From positions 105,226-169,225 of the forward strand of contig NZ_AGTR01000044.1 of NCBI RefSeq assembly GCF_000235625.1: DNA of 64,000 nucleotides, in the 5' to 3' direction. Positions 26,453 to 36,206 of the stretch are shown piece after piece. Position numbers and translations under genes: made by a program. The notes beneath the pieces are model-generated. The model was given only the letters and a program-made list of their open reading frames with translations, did not search any database and was not told the DNA's origin. This stretch comes from Marinobacter manganoxydans MnI7-9. Its GTDB lineage: Bacteria; Pseudomonadota; Gammaproteobacteria; Pseudomonadales; Oleiphilaceae. The stretch's first letter is position 1. The number at the start of each line of letters is the position of its first letter.

Positions 26453-27772
26453 ATGCAGCACAACTGGTCACGATACCTGCGCTACATTATCGGTGGCCTG
26501 ATTGGCTCCACCCTGGTTGGCCTCTATTTCGGTGAGCCCGTCTACGGCCTTACCCTCGGGCTGATCGTCTATCTCTGGTGGACGCTGCTTCAGGCCAGGC
26601 GTCTCTACCAGTGGCTGTCCAACCCCAGCGCCACCGACGAAGCCCCCCAGAGCATCGGCCTGTGGGGCGATATTTTCGACAACCTTCACAAACTGCATCA
26701 GACCCACCTGAGAACCCAGGACCGGTTGAGGGCCCAGATCAATCGGGTTCAGGAATCCACCAACGCCATGCGCGATGGCGTGATCATGACCGATTCCCGC
26801 GGCGCCATGGAATGGTGGAACGGCTCCGCCGAGTATCTGCTGGGTTTCCGGCGCAACACCGATCAGGGCCAGTACATCCATAACCTGATCCGCACGCCGG
26901 CCTTCAAGACCTATTTCGATTCACGGGATTACCGCGATCCCCTGGAGATACATTCGCCGGCCAGACCTCATATTCACCTTCAGATCCAGATCAGCCTGTT
27001 TGGTGACGACGACCGTCTGATTGTCGCCAAGGACGTAACACGGCTGTACCAACTCGAACAGATGCGCCGTGACTTTGTCGGCAATGTGTCCCACGAGATG
27101 CGCACGCCCCTCACGGTCATCAGCGGCTACCTCGAAACCCTGGTGGACAATGCTGCCGACCTGCCGCCAAAGTGGCGCCGGGCCATTAACACCATGGCTG
27201 CCCAGTCATCCCGGATGGAAGCCCTGATCACCGATCTGATCCTGCTCTCACGTATTGAAACCGGGGAGCAAACGGTCAACGACACCCTCACGGACGTGGA
27301 CCAGCTGCTGACCCAGATCTGTCATGACGCCCGGGCGCTCAGTGGCGAAAAACAGCACGAGATTACCGTGCATATCGGCGATCATCGCCTGCTGAAAGGC
27401 GATGAAAGCCAGCTGCGCAGCGCTTTCTCGAACCTGATATTCAATGCGGTGAAGTACACCCCTGCAAATGGCCAGATTATCGTGTCCTGGTCCACCAACC
27501 GGGAAGGCGCACACCTGTCAGTCAGGGATACCGGCATCGGTATCGACCCGGTCCATATACCCCGCCTGACGGAACGCTTTTACCGGGCCGACCCCAGCCG
27601 TCACAAAGACACCGGCGGCACCGGCCTTGGCCTGGCAATCGTCAAACACGTGTTGCTCAACCACGATGGCAATCTGGAGATTCGCAGCCGGATTGGCGAG
27701 GGCAGTGAATTTATCTGTCATTTCCCGCGGGAGCGACTGGTCGAGCGGATCCCCGAGAGGGCAGAGAGCTAG
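26453..27772 (+). CDS. phoR: Phosphate regulon sensor histidine kinase PhoR
   Basis: This 439-residue membrane kinase has two N-terminal hydrophobic segments (about residues 10-45), a linker, a PAS-like domain (DGVIMTDSRGAMEWWN), a HisKA domain with the phospho-histidine in FVGNVSHEMRTPL (residue 214), and an ATPase domain with SNLIFNAVKYTP, DTGIGI and GTGLGLAI boxes. It phosphorylates PhoB when phosphate is low. The ATG at 26453 is preferred over the TTG one codon upstream. No pst or phoU genes follow in this window. Confidence 0.96.
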   Translation: MQHNWSRYLRYIIGGLIGSTLVGLYFGEPVYGLTLGLIVYLWWTLLQARRLYQWLSNPSATDEAPQSIGLWGDIFDNLHKLHQTHLRTQDRLRAQINRVQESTNAMRDGVIMTDSRGAMEWWNGSAEYLLGFRRNTDQGQYIHNLIRTPAFKTYFDSRDYRDPLEIHSPARPHIHLQIQISLFGDDDRLIVAKDVTRLYQLEQMRRDFVGNVSHEMRTPLTVISGYLETLVDNAADLPPKWRRAINTMAAQSSRMEALITDLILLSRIETGEQTVNDTLTDVDQLLTQICHDARALSGEKQHEITVHIGDHRLLKGDESQLRSAFSNLIFNAVKYTPANGQIIVSWSTNREGAHLSVRDTGIGIDPVHIPRLTERFYRADPSRHKDTGGTGLGLAIVKHVLLNHDGNLEIRSRIGEGSEFICHFPRERLVERIPERAES

Positions 27773-28644
27773 CGCATACCCGCGCGGAAGCGGGCGACAA
27801 ACCTCGACAGGTCCTCCAGCTTTTTCGGGTCTTCATCGACAAAACGAATGGTAACGCTGACAAAGTCCGTGTCCTGGCGTTTGTCCACCGCCTGCAACTG
27901 GTGCACGTAGCCGTTCAACCTCGCCATCTGGCCCTCGGCGATCTCGATGTCCACTACCGCCTGGTCGAGAATCCCCGGGAATACCTGGTCCCGCTTCGCG
28001 ATCACCCGCACCTCCGTCAGATTGATATCCTTGACCACCGATTTCAGGGTGCTCTCGGCGAAGCGTACCGAGGCCAGGCTCATGGGCGCCCGGGCCGAGG
28101 TCGGCCTTGTCGGTGCCAAAGGCTCGGGCCCGGGGGAAGAGGACGGTGACTCGGCGGAAACCTCCGCCGCGGCTTCGGGCTTGCGGGTCAGCAGGTTGGC
28201 CGACTCTTTGAAGGCATCGGCAGGGCTGGCCATGGATTTGCCGCTCCGGTCCATGGCATCTTTCAGTTTGCGGCCCATCACCTTGATGATTTTCTTGCTC
28301 AACCCCTCGGGGCTGAACGGTTTACCAAGGTATTCGGAAACGCCGCCTTTGACCGCTTCGATCACGTGATCCTTGTCGCCCCGGCTGGTGATCATGATAA
28401 AAGGCACGTTTTCGTACTGGGGCTGCTGGCGCATCCATTGCAACAATTCCAGCCCGGACATTTCTGGCATCTCCCAGTCGCACAGAATCAGGTCAAACGC
28501 GGTCCTCGACATCAATGACTGCGCTCGCCGGCCGTTCTGGGCGTCGGTAGTCTCGATGACAGGGAAACGCTGGCGCACGGTTCGCTTGACCAGATCACGT
28601 ACAAAGCTGGCGTCATCCACCACCAGCGCTTTCAGCATTGCCAT
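27769..28644 (-). CDS. CheY-like response regulator with C-terminal PilZ-like domain
   Basis: The 291-residue protein starts with a complete receiver domain (VVDDASFVRDLV, phospho-acceptor Asp in LILCDWEMPEMSG, Lys in YLGKPFSPEG). A Pro/Ala/Ser-rich linker follows (about residues 155-190), then a domain of about 100 residues that resembles a PilZ-type or chemotaxis-adaptor beta domain but lacks a clear RxxxR motif. I recall a similar regulator near phoBR in Pseudomonas aeruginosa. The last four bases overlap the end of phoR on the opposite strand. The output function is unknown. Confidence 0.8.
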   Translation of the reverse strand: MAMLKALVVDDASFVRDLVKRTVRQRFPVIETTDAQNGRRAQSLMSRTAFDLILCDWEMPEMSGLELLQWMRQQPQYENVPFIMITSRGDKDHVIEAVKGGVSEYLGKPFSPEGLSKKIIKVMGRKLKDAMDRSGKSMASPADAFKESANLLTRKPEAAAEVSAESPSSSPGPEPLAPTRPTSARAPMSLASVRFAESTLKSVVKDINLTEVRVIAKRDQVFPGILDQAVVDIEIAEGQMARLNGYVHQLQAVDKRQDTDFVSVTIRFVDEDPKKLEDLSRFVARFRAGMR

Positions 28645-28872
28645 AGTTCAGACCTTCCCCTATCCACAACCCGGTTCTATGTTGCAACTATAGAACAAAC
28701 ACCCACGCCAGAAACCTGTCGGCAACAAAAAGACCACAATCGCCGTTTTTCGGGAACCGTCAGGTTAAAGAATTGTCACTCCACGGGAGCCAGGACAGTG
28801 TTTCTCCGGCTGGAAAACGCGCTAACATGGGCTCAGGATACTCCACGATCATCAGCCTGATAGAGGTTTTGT

Positions 28873-30123
28873 GTGCTGACCAAACCTGCAAGGATTCTTC
28901 GCCAGGGCGGCGTTACTCGCGGCTTATTGTTTTCCGGTTTTCTGTCATGTCTGTCACTGCCCGCCATTGCCCAGGACAGCGCTGAAGTTGAGCCAGCGGG
29001 ATTTGCCGAATGCAAGGCCCGGCTTCAGAAGCAGGCCATTGCCGCCGGGGTCAGCAGCAAGACCGCCAGCGAGGTGATGTCCGGGGTCCAGCATCTGGCA
29101 CGGGTGATCGAACTGGACCGGCGGCAACCGGAGTTCACCACTACCTTTGCCGACTACCTGAACCGGCGGGTTAACGATGCCCGGGTCAACACCGGCCGCG
29201 AACTGTTGCAGGAACATCAGGAGCTGCTGGCCAGAGTCACCCGGGAAACCGGCGTGCCCGCGCCTTATTTGGTGGCCTTCTGGGGCCTGGAAACCAATTT
29301 TGGCAGCTATTTCGGCAAGATGCCGGTACCCAGCTCCCTGACGACACTGGCCTGCGATCCCCGCCGCAGCACTTTCTTCACCGAGCAGTTGATCGCGGCC
29401 CTGCGCATTATAGACGAGGGCGCCATTCCGGCAGACCAGATGGAAGGTTCCTGGGCCGGCGCCATGGGCCACGTTCAGTTCATGCCGACGGTTTTCCTGA
29501 AACACGCGGTGGATGCCGATGGTGATGGCCGCAGGGATCTGTGGAACAGCCTTCCGGATGCCATGATGTCTGCGGGCCGGTTTCTCGAATCCATGAACTG
29601 GGACGGCGACTACCGTTGGGGCCGCGAGGTACTGTTACCCGAGAATTTCGACTATTCCCTTGCGGACGGGCGCCGTCTGCCACTCGAGCAGTGGCGCGAA
29701 ATGGGCATTACGGATGCCTTCGGCAAGCCACTGGCCCGCGAACCGATTAATGCCGCCCTCGTGGTGCCGGCAGGACACCGCGGGCCGGCGTTTCTTGCCT
29801 ATCACAACTTCCGCGTGATCATGGGCTGGAACCGCTCCGAGTTCTACGCCATCGCGGTTGGTCATCTGGCTGAGCGGATTGCCGGCGCGGGTAAACTGCA
29901 AAATCCGCCGCCCGAAGACGCGCCTGCGCTGTCCCGCGCCAACATCATCAACCTACAGAAAGCCCTGCAGCAACGGGGGTATGAGCCAGGCAACCCCGAT
30001 GGCATCATGGGCCCGGGAACGCGGTCTGCCATCCGTCAGTTCCAGGCTGCCAACAACCTGGTGGCTGATGGCTACCCCGGTGAATCGGTGCTGGCGGCGC
30101 TGGAAATACCTGCAGGACAGTGA
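28873..30123 (+). CDS. Lytic murein transglycosylase (MltB family)
   Basis: This is a 416-residue periplasmic enzyme with a signal peptide to about residue 33 (ends PAIAQ). A GH103 catalytic domain carries the general-acid Glu in FWGLETNFGSYFG and the landmark SWAGAMGHVQFMPTVF. A C-terminal peptidoglycan-binding repeat follows (LQKALQQRGYEPGNPDG, GTRSAIRQFQ). It cleaves peptidoglycan, leaving 1,6-anhydro ends. The start is GTG, with GAGG six bases upstream. Confidence 0.93.
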   Translation: MLTKPARILRQGGVTRGLLFSGFLSCLSLPAIAQDSAEVEPAGFAECKARLQKQAIAAGVSSKTASEVMSGVQHLARVIELDRRQPEFTTTFADYLNRRVNDARVNTGRELLQEHQELLARVTRETGVPAPYLVAFWGLETNFGSYFGKMPVPSSLTTLACDPRRSTFFTEQLIAALRIIDEGAIPADQMEGSWAGAMGHVQFMPTVFLKHAVDADGDGRRDLWNSLPDAMMSAGRFLESMNWDGDYRWGREVLLPENFDYSLADGRRLPLEQWREMGITDAFGKPLAREPINAALVVPAGHRGPAFLAYHNFRVIMGWNRSEFYAIAVGHLAERIAGAGKLQNPPPEDAPALSRANIINLQKALQQRGYEPGNPDGIMGPGTRSAIRQFQAANNLVADGYPGESVLAALEIPAGQ

Positions 30124-30185
30124 TCCACCGGGGAGTCGGTGGCCTACTACTGCAGGACACCGTTTTGATGCGAGACTGATCTGAC

Positions 30186-31214
30186 ATGGATTCACTCACC
30201 CAGGCCGCCCTGGGCGCCTCCCTGGCCGGCGCCGTAGCCGGCAAGACTCTTGGCCGCTCGGTTTTGCTGACAGGCGCAGTTCTGGGCACCCTCCCGGATC
30301 TGGATGTTGTCATCGATTACGGCACCGCAGTGGCCAATTTCACCCAACACCGTGGATTCAGCCATTCGTTGTTCGTTCTGGCCCCTCTGGCAGTGGCCCT
30401 TGCCTGGCTGCTCTGGCGCTGGAAACCACAACTGAGTTTTCAGCGGTGGCTCGCCCTGACGGGGCTGATCCTGATTACCCATCCTTTGCTGGATGCCTTC
30501 ACCACCTATGGCACCCAGCTGTTCTGGCCCATCGGGCCACCCATAGCCGTCAGCAGCATTTTTATCATCGACCCGCTATACACCCTGCCCCTGCTGGCAG
30601 GCTGCCTGTTTTTTCTCGCCCGGCCGCCCGCCAAAACAGCGATAGTTGCAGGCCTGGCAGTGTCCACCCTGTACCTGGGCTGGAGTGTTCTGGCCCAGCA
30701 AGTGATGACACAGCGAGTTCAACCCGCGCTTGCGGCCGCCGGCCTGGAAAACCCGGACCTGCTGGTTCAGCCCATGCCATTCAGCACACTGTTGTGGCGG
30801 GCGACGGCTCTGCAGGGTGATCAGCGGATAGAAATAGTCACCGGCTTTCTGGATGGCGACACGCCGCTGAATCTTGAATACTTTCCACGCCGCCCGGAGC
30901 TGGCGAGCGAAGTCTCGGACCTGCCCGAGGCCCGGCGACTTGAATGGTTCACCCGGGGCTTCCTGGATTACGACCAGGCCGGCGACCGCATCACGGCCAC
31001 CGACATCCGGCTGGGCATTCCAGGCGCGCACCCGTTTACCTTTGTTCTGGCGACCCGCAATGGCAGCGGCATCGACCCCACGGCGAGCTTTCGGACTCCA
31101 CGCCCACCAGTAAGCTCCGAAGCCCTCGGGCTGCTCTGGTCTCGGATGATTGCCGAAACGCCGGTGCTCTGCCTGGCCAGTCTGAGCTCCCCGGCACCCG
31201 GACAACGCTGCTGA
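30186..31214 (+). CDS. Membrane-bound metal-dependent hydrolase (YdjM/DUF457 type)
   Basis: The 342-residue protein has four or five N-terminal membrane segments. Histidine/aspartate motifs are embedded near the membrane: MDSLTQAALGAS at the start, PDLDVVIDYG, HRGFSHSLFV and THPLLDAFTTYG. This is the pattern of the YdjM/DUF457 family. The family is annotated as metal-dependent hydrolases, but the substrate is not known. It lies five bases before rsuA and shares an operon with it. No LexA site was seen. Confidence 0.85.
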   Translation: MDSLTQAALGASLAGAVAGKTLGRSVLLTGAVLGTLPDLDVVIDYGTAVANFTQHRGFSHSLFVLAPLAVALAWLLWRWKPQLSFQRWLALTGLILITHPLLDAFTTYGTQLFWPIGPPIAVSSIFIIDPLYTLPLLAGCLFFLARPPAKTAIVAGLAVSTLYLGWSVLAQQVMTQRVQPALAAAGLENPDLLVQPMPFSTLLWRATALQGDQRIEIVTGFLDGDTPLNLEYFPRRPELASEVSDLPEARRLEWFTRGFLDYDQAGDRITATDIRLGIPGAHPFTFVLATRNGSGIDPTASFRTPRPPVSSEALGLLWSRMIAETPVLCLASLSSPAPGQRC

Positions 31215-31219
31215 ACACC

Positions 31220-31912
31220 ATGCGACTGGACCAGTTTATTGCCAACAGCACCGAGCTTTCCCGAAAAGAGGCCAAGCGGGCCATCGGCCGCGGAGAAGTA
31301 ACGATCAATGAGCAAATCTGCAAGGGCGCCAACACCCGCCTGGCCGGGGATGAACGGGTGGCCTTGTCAGGCACCCTTCTGAGCCTCCCGGGCGAGCGCT
31401 ATCTGATGATGAACAAGCCAGCAGGCGTGGTGAGCGCGACGACCGACAGCGACCATCCAACAGCGCTGGACCTGTTGCCAGCAGACATCACCCGACATCT
31501 CCATATTGCCGGGCGCCTCGATGCAGATACAACCGGCCTGCTGTTACTGACCACCGATGGGCAGTGGTCTCACCGGGTCACCTCACCGCGAACCGACTGC
31601 CCCAAGACTTACCGGGTAACCCTGAACGAACCTCTGAGCGACGCCGCGGCACAGCAACTGGAACGTGGTGTGGACCTGCATAATGATCCCAGGCCGACGC
31701 GACCGGCCCGGGTGCATTTTCTGGAAGAAAGGATCATTGAGCTGACGATTTCGGAGGGGCGCTATCATCAGGTCAAGCGCATGATGGCAGCCGTTGGCAA
31801 CCACGTGGAAGCCCTTCATCGTGTCCGCATTGGACAGGTCGAACTGGACGATGCGCTGATGCCCGGCGAATACCGGGAACTGACCGCCGAGGAAAGAGAC
31901 AGCCTGGCGTGA
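31220..31912 (+). CDS. rsuA: 16S rRNA pseudouridine(516) synthase
   Basis: This 230-residue protein starts at ATG 31220 with an S4 RNA-binding domain (MRLDQFIANSTELSRKEA). It continues into the RsuA catalytic domain, with the active Asp in GRLDADTTGLLLLT and a GRYHQVKRMMAAVG motif. It modifies 16S rRNA in the decoding-domain helix 18. An upstream extension of the frame overlaps the preceding gene and is not used. It converges with the asparaginase gene. Confidence 0.94.
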   Translation: MRLDQFIANSTELSRKEAKRAIGRGEVTINEQICKGANTRLAGDERVALSGTLLSLPGERYLMMNKPAGVVSATTDSDHPTALDLLPADITRHLHIAGRLDADTTGLLLLTTDGQWSHRVTSPRTDCPKTYRVTLNEPLSDAAAQQLERGVDLHNDPRPTRPARVHFLEERIIELTISEGRYHQVKRMMAAVGNHVEALHRVRIGQVELDDALMPGEYRELTAEERDSLA

Positions 31913-31915
31913 TAC

Positions 31916-32395
31916 TCAGGTGCGCTCGAAACGTTGCGCCTTGAGATTCTTGCGCACTGCACCGGCCTCGAACACTTCACCATTCATAGCAATATACACA
32001 CCCGGCGGCAGCAGCTGCACCGCAGCCCAGGCAAACCCGACATTGAATACCGCATCGGTTCGGCGCATACGGGCCGGCTGCATCGCGCCGGTCAATACGA
32101 TGGTCTTGTCCTTCAGGCCGGACAGCACCGCCGCAGTATCGGCCATGGTGTCCGTGCCGTGGGTGATAATGATTCGGCCACAATCGCATTCACTGGCCGC
32201 CGCCAGTACCTGCTGGCGATCATCATCGGTCATCTCCAGGCTGTCCTTGCGCAGCAGTTCCCGCAGGCGATAGCCCTCGTGGATGTTGGATTCAGACAGC
32301 AGCTCCGGCAGCAGGCTGTGCCCTACCTCGAACTCGCTGTTGGCATCGAAGTAGACCTTGTCGATGGTGCCACCGGTCGTGAATATCTGGATCAT
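31916..32395 (-). CDS. Short asparaginase-like protein
   Basis: This 159-residue protein corresponds to only the N-terminal domain of bacterial asparaginases. Both threonine motifs are present, TGGTID near the N-terminus and ITHGTDTMADTA mid-protein. The usual C-terminal domain that completes the dimer interface and active site is absent. Short single-domain members are common in gammaproteobacteria as far as I recall, so it is probably an intact gene rather than a fragment. Real activity is uncertain. Confidence 0.8.
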   Translation of the reverse strand: MIQIFTTGGTIDKVYFDANSEFEVGHSLLPELLSESNIHEGYRLRELLRKDSLEMTDDDRQQVLAAASECDCGRIIITHGTDTMADTAAVLSGLKDKTIVLTGAMQPARMRRTDAVFNVGFAWAAVQLLPPGVYIAMNGEVFEAGAVRKNLKAQRFERT

Positions 32396-32414
32396 AACGG
32401 GATTCCTTTCAGTG

Positions 32415-33365
32415 TCAGTTCACACTGACCGTACTGTTACCAGCGGTCGCGTATGACGCGTTCTTTTCCTGTTCGTAACGCCGGGCGGCAGCGGCCACCG
32501 AGCCCCTGGCTCCGGTATCAAGCCAGCGCTTTATCCGTCCGGCATCGCCCAGCGGCGAGCGGGTACCGAGGGAATCAAGCAGCACGGTCACCACCTCTTT
32601 GCCGTTCATCTTCGAAATCATCACCAGGCAGCGCCCGGCCTCGGAGAGATAGCCGGTCTTGCTGAGGGCCACCCCCCAGCTATCCCGATGCACCAGGGCA
32701 TTGGTATTCCCGAACGACAGGCTGTAACGGGGCTGCCGGAATTGCCCACGGAAATAACCGGTGGTGGAGTACTCCCGGATTTCCGGGTAATCAGCCGCAG
32801 CGTTTACCAGCTTTACAAGATCCGCGGCGGTTGAAAGGTTCTCCGACGACAGCCCGGTCGGATCAACAAACCGGGTACCGGTCATTCCCAGGGCCGCGGC
32901 CTTGGCGTTCATCGCCTCGATAAAGGCATCGAACCCGCCCGGGTGGCTACGGGCAAGGGTGTAGGCGGCAAAATTTTCGGAGGACATCAGTGCAATGCGC
33001 AGGACATCTTTACGCCGCATCTCCGAGTCGATGCGAATCCGACTGTAGGCGTTGGCGGCGGCGGGCGTATGCCGCTCATGAAAAGTCAGCCACTCATCCA
33101 GCGGCTCGCCGGATTCCAGCACGACCAGCGCGGTCATGACCTTGGTGACAGAGGCAATGGGTACGGACCGGTCGGCATTCTTGCCGAAAATCAGCTCGTT
33201 ATCACCAGCCACGGCAACCGCGGCATTCACCGAAGCGAGCCTGGGTCCACTGTCTGTTTCTGCCTCCCGCTTTTGGGATTCACCCCCCGTTTGATGGGCC
33301 AAAAGCGATCCTGGCAGCCAGAGCAACATCAAGATCACGAAAGGGGAAAAGCCGGCGAGTCTCAT
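32415..33365 (-). CDS. pbpG: D-alanyl-D-alanine endopeptidase (PBP7-type)
   Basis: This is a 316-residue secreted penicillin-binding protein with a signal peptide to about residue 23. The serine-peptidase motifs are in order: SVTK (SxxK), SEN (SxN) and KTG in VALSKTGYL. It cleaves crosslinks in peptidoglycan in the periplasm. The length and the lack of the long C-terminal domain fit PbpG rather than DacA. It lies 19 bases upstream of the asparaginase gene on the same strand. Confidence 0.93.
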   Translation of the reverse strand: MRLAGFSPFVILMLLWLPGSLLAHQTGGESQKREAETDSGPRLASVNAAVAVAGDNELIFGKNADRSVPIASVTKVMTALVVLESGEPLDEWLTFHERHTPAAANAYSRIRIDSEMRRKDVLRIALMSSENFAAYTLARSHPGGFDAFIEAMNAKAAALGMTGTRFVDPTGLSSENLSTAADLVKLVNAAADYPEIREYSTTGYFRGQFRQPRYSLSFGNTNALVHRDSWGVALSKTGYLSEAGRCLVMISKMNGKEVVTVLLDSLGTRSPLGDAGRIKRWLDTGARGSVAAAARRYEQEKNASYATAGNSTVSVN

Positions 33366-33590
33366 TTGTACAGATCCTGTGGTTTATTCATGCATCGCGC
33401 AACCGGTCCGGAAACAGGCTTCTACAGATAGGATGGTCAGGGTTAACTATACCAGCGAATGTCTTGTTTGATCAGGTGAAAAGTTTCTTGCGCCAATTTC
33501 ACCTGGCAAATGCAAGTGAGCTGAAAACCATTAAAATTCGACCAGATTCTTCGAGTCAGAAAACACCACTTAGCGGGACCGTCGCTTCAT

Positions 33591-36194
33591 ATGGATGACA
33601 GCACACATCAGACCGAAAAAGCCGTGCTGTCACAACTCCGAGCCCAGTCCGGGCTGACACCTTTTCGGCGGTGGATGCCCTTCCTGTTCCTGATGGCTGC
33701 CATGGCATACGGTCTGCTCGCAAGCCTCCTTCACGCGCCTGAAAATCCGCTTTCCGCGCTGTCGCACGTCGACTCTCCCGGGTCAGCGTCCCAGTCCTCC
33801 CGCATTGTGCAGATCGACTATCTGGTTGCGCCTCTGGAGCAGGTTATAGAAGACGAAAACTGGCGGCAGAAAAACTGGCAGGCGGCCCCGTCAGAGAACT
33901 CCGGCATTGGCTATTACAACGGACCTGTCACCTTCAAGGTGACGGTGGAGAACCCCGGAGCCACAAACGCCGAACATTGGGTCCTTGTATCCGCCCCCTA
34001 CATCGACCGGCTCAGACCCGCCATTCTCGATGAAAATGGCGCTTTCCAGCGGCTTCGTGACATGGGAGACCTTTACCCGTTCGGTAACCGGCTGATTTCG
34101 CTACCACCGTGGATCTGGCCAGTTTCATTACCGGCGGGTACGACCACACTGTTGTTCGAGGTTCAGAATGCCGGCCCCACGCTACTACCCATTAGCATTC
34201 TGGAACCTGACAATGTTGTAAGCGACATCGCAGGAACCATGACCTGGAAGGCGTTCATCACTGGCCTCCTCGTCTTTGCGCTGTTGCTGAACCTCAGCTT
34301 CATGATGAAATTCAGACTCCCGGGGCTGGCCTGGTTGGGCGTTCTCACGCTATCCGTTATTCACGTGCAACTTGTCATGGAGGGCTTCGGGCTCTGGCTG
34401 ATTTGGCCAGAATTCCCGGAAATAAACGCATTACTGAACATCAGCCTCTGTCTTTGCCTCATCTCACTTTGCCAAATCACGCCAAACTTTATCCAGGTCT
34501 CCAGACTCCCGAGACTGCTACTGAATGCAGCGAGTGTTCTTGGCCTTTTACATCTGCTGGCCATGCCACTGCGGCTACCGTTGCTCGGTCAGGACTCCTT
34601 CCTGATACTGGCCCTGACCGGTGGTTCAATGATTCTGGCCCTGACGCTAAAACAGGCCCGACACGAGGTGTATGCCCGCTATTTTGCGTTATCACTGCTC
34701 TTCATTCTCCTGGGTACAGTTATCTCGGCAGCACGGACTGTCGGCTGGGTCCCGGTGAACAGCTTTACCGATTCCGCCTTCTTTATCGGTGCAGCGGCCG
34801 CATCTCTGATCCTGACCAGCGGCATTGGCCGTCAGATATTGGAAGAGCGCAAAAAAAGGCTGGCTTCTGATATTCGGGCCCGCCAGGAACAAACGCTGCG
34901 ATCTCACGTTGAGCAAAATTACAAGCAACTCCTCAAAACACACAGTGTTTCCGGCAAACCCAATCGGGCCATGCTGGAGGAGTCATTGGATCAACTTGAT
35001 AGCCACCAACAGCCCTACACCGTCGCCATGATTCAGTTGACCCGGTTTAACGAAATCGAGCAGGCTCTCGGCTATCGGACGGCAGAGGATCTGCTCAGAA
35101 GTTATCTGTGGGAGCTCGACGGATTCCTGAAACGGATCATGGGTGATCAGTTGATCATGATTGACGGCTATGCCCTCGCCAGCATTGATACGAGCAATCA
35201 TGCCTTTGCCTTTTTCCATACTGACGCCCCGGACACTTACCCGGAAAAACTGAAAACGCTCATGAATTGGTTGGGAGAGAACTTCCGCGAGGGCCGGTTC
35301 TCGCTATCGTGGAGTTCATCGGTGGGTATCGCCCATGCTCCGGAGCATGGGGTCGACGCGTCAGATATCCTTTCATCAGCTGGCTTTGCTGCCCTGGATA
35401 CGCATCAGCCCCTGACGGTCTACGACCCGGCTATCGCGGACTGGCAGTACCAGCAGCAAATGCTGATGCTGGATATCGAAGAGGCACTGGGTAATGGCTG
35501 CATATGGCTGGAATACCAACCAACCGTGCGAATACAGGACGCACGTATCGCTTCGTTGGAAGCCCTGATCCGCTGGCAACACCCGGACTTCGGCACGGTT
35601 GCTCCGGATCGGTGGATCCCATTAGCCGAACAGGTCGGGATGATTCACCACGTTACGCTCTGGGTGGTGGACCGCGTCTGTGAAGATATGAGCGCGCTGA
35701 AGGCCCGTCACGGGGACCACATTGCCGTTGCGGTCAACATTTCTGCAAACGATCTCACCCACCCGGACTTTCTGGAAAAGGTGAAGGCAATTGTGCAGCA
35801 CCATGGGGCACAACCTTCCGATCTTATTCTGGAGATTACCGAAACAGCGATGATGGCTGACACAGCCTTGGCAAAAGTCGTTATTCGGACCCTGAGCCAA
35901 AGCGGGTTCAGAATTGCCGTCGATGATTTTGGAACCGGGCACTCGTCGCTGGGAACCCTTGCCACATTCGAGCTGGACGAGTTAAAAATCGACCGGAGTT
36001 TTCTCAGCGACATACTCACCCAACCCGCCCGACAGCGGATATTCCGAGCGGCGCTTGACCTGGGTGAGGCTCTCGACCTGGATGTTGTGGTCGAAGGTGT
36101 GGAGGAGGAAGCTATCGCCGCCTGGCTACAGCAGTTCCCCGGCCTGTATGGCCAGGGATACTACTGGGGCAAGCCAGAACAGCTGAAGACCTGA
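33591..36194 (+). CDS. 7TM sensor with degenerate GGDEF and intact EAL domain
   Basis: This 867-residue protein has a first membrane helix at about residues 29-47, a periplasmic DISM-like beta domain (about 70-210), seven membrane helices (about 220-420), a coiled coil, a degenerate GGDEF domain and an EAL domain. Where GGDEF is expected the text reads IDTSNHAF, so it should not make c-di-GMP. The EAL site EALIRW is at residues 657-662. ITETAMM, DDFGTGHSS, KIDRSF and VVEGVEEE are present, so it probably degrades c-di-GMP. The layout is the same as in the gene at 18 kb. Confidence 0.9.
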   Translation: MDDSTHQTEKAVLSQLRAQSGLTPFRRWMPFLFLMAAMAYGLLASLLHAPENPLSALSHVDSPGSASQSSRIVQIDYLVAPLEQVIEDENWRQKNWQAAPSENSGIGYYNGPVTFKVTVENPGATNAEHWVLVSAPYIDRLRPAILDENGAFQRLRDMGDLYPFGNRLISLPPWIWPVSLPAGTTTLLFEVQNAGPTLLPISILEPDNVVSDIAGTMTWKAFITGLLVFALLLNLSFMMKFRLPGLAWLGVLTLSVIHVQLVMEGFGLWLIWPEFPEINALLNISLCLCLISLCQITPNFIQVSRLPRLLLNAASVLGLLHLLAMPLRLPLLGQDSFLILALTGGSMILALTLKQARHEVYARYFALSLLFILLGTVISAARTVGWVPVNSFTDSAFFIGAAAASLILTSGIGRQILEERKKRLASDIRARQEQTLRSHVEQNYKQLLKTHSVSGKPNRAMLEESLDQLDSHQQPYTVAMIQLTRFNEIEQALGYRTAEDLLRSYLWELDGFLKRIMGDQLIMIDGYALASIDTSNHAFAFFHTDAPDTYPEKLKTLMNWLGENFREGRFSLSWSSSVGIAHAPEHGVDASDILSSAGFAALDTHQPLTVYDPAIADWQYQQQMLMLDIEEALGNGCIWLEYQPTVRIQDARIASLEALIRWQHPDFGTVAPDRWIPLAEQVGMIHHVTLWVVDRVCEDMSALKARHGDHIAVAVNISANDLTHPDFLEKVKAIVQHHGAQPSDLILEITETAMMADTALAKVVIRTLSQSGFRIAVDDFGTGHSSLGTLATFELDELKIDRSFLSDILTQPARQRIFRAALDLGEALDLDVVVEGVEEEAIAAWLQQFPGLYGQGYYWGKPEQLKT

Positions 36195-36206
36195 GCTCCA
36201 AGCAGA

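Noticed and set aside
31916-32395. Asparaginase as a pseudogene fragment
   Set aside because: Start, stop and both motifs are intact, with no leftover C-terminal domain sequence downstream, so a short functional gene is the simpler reading.
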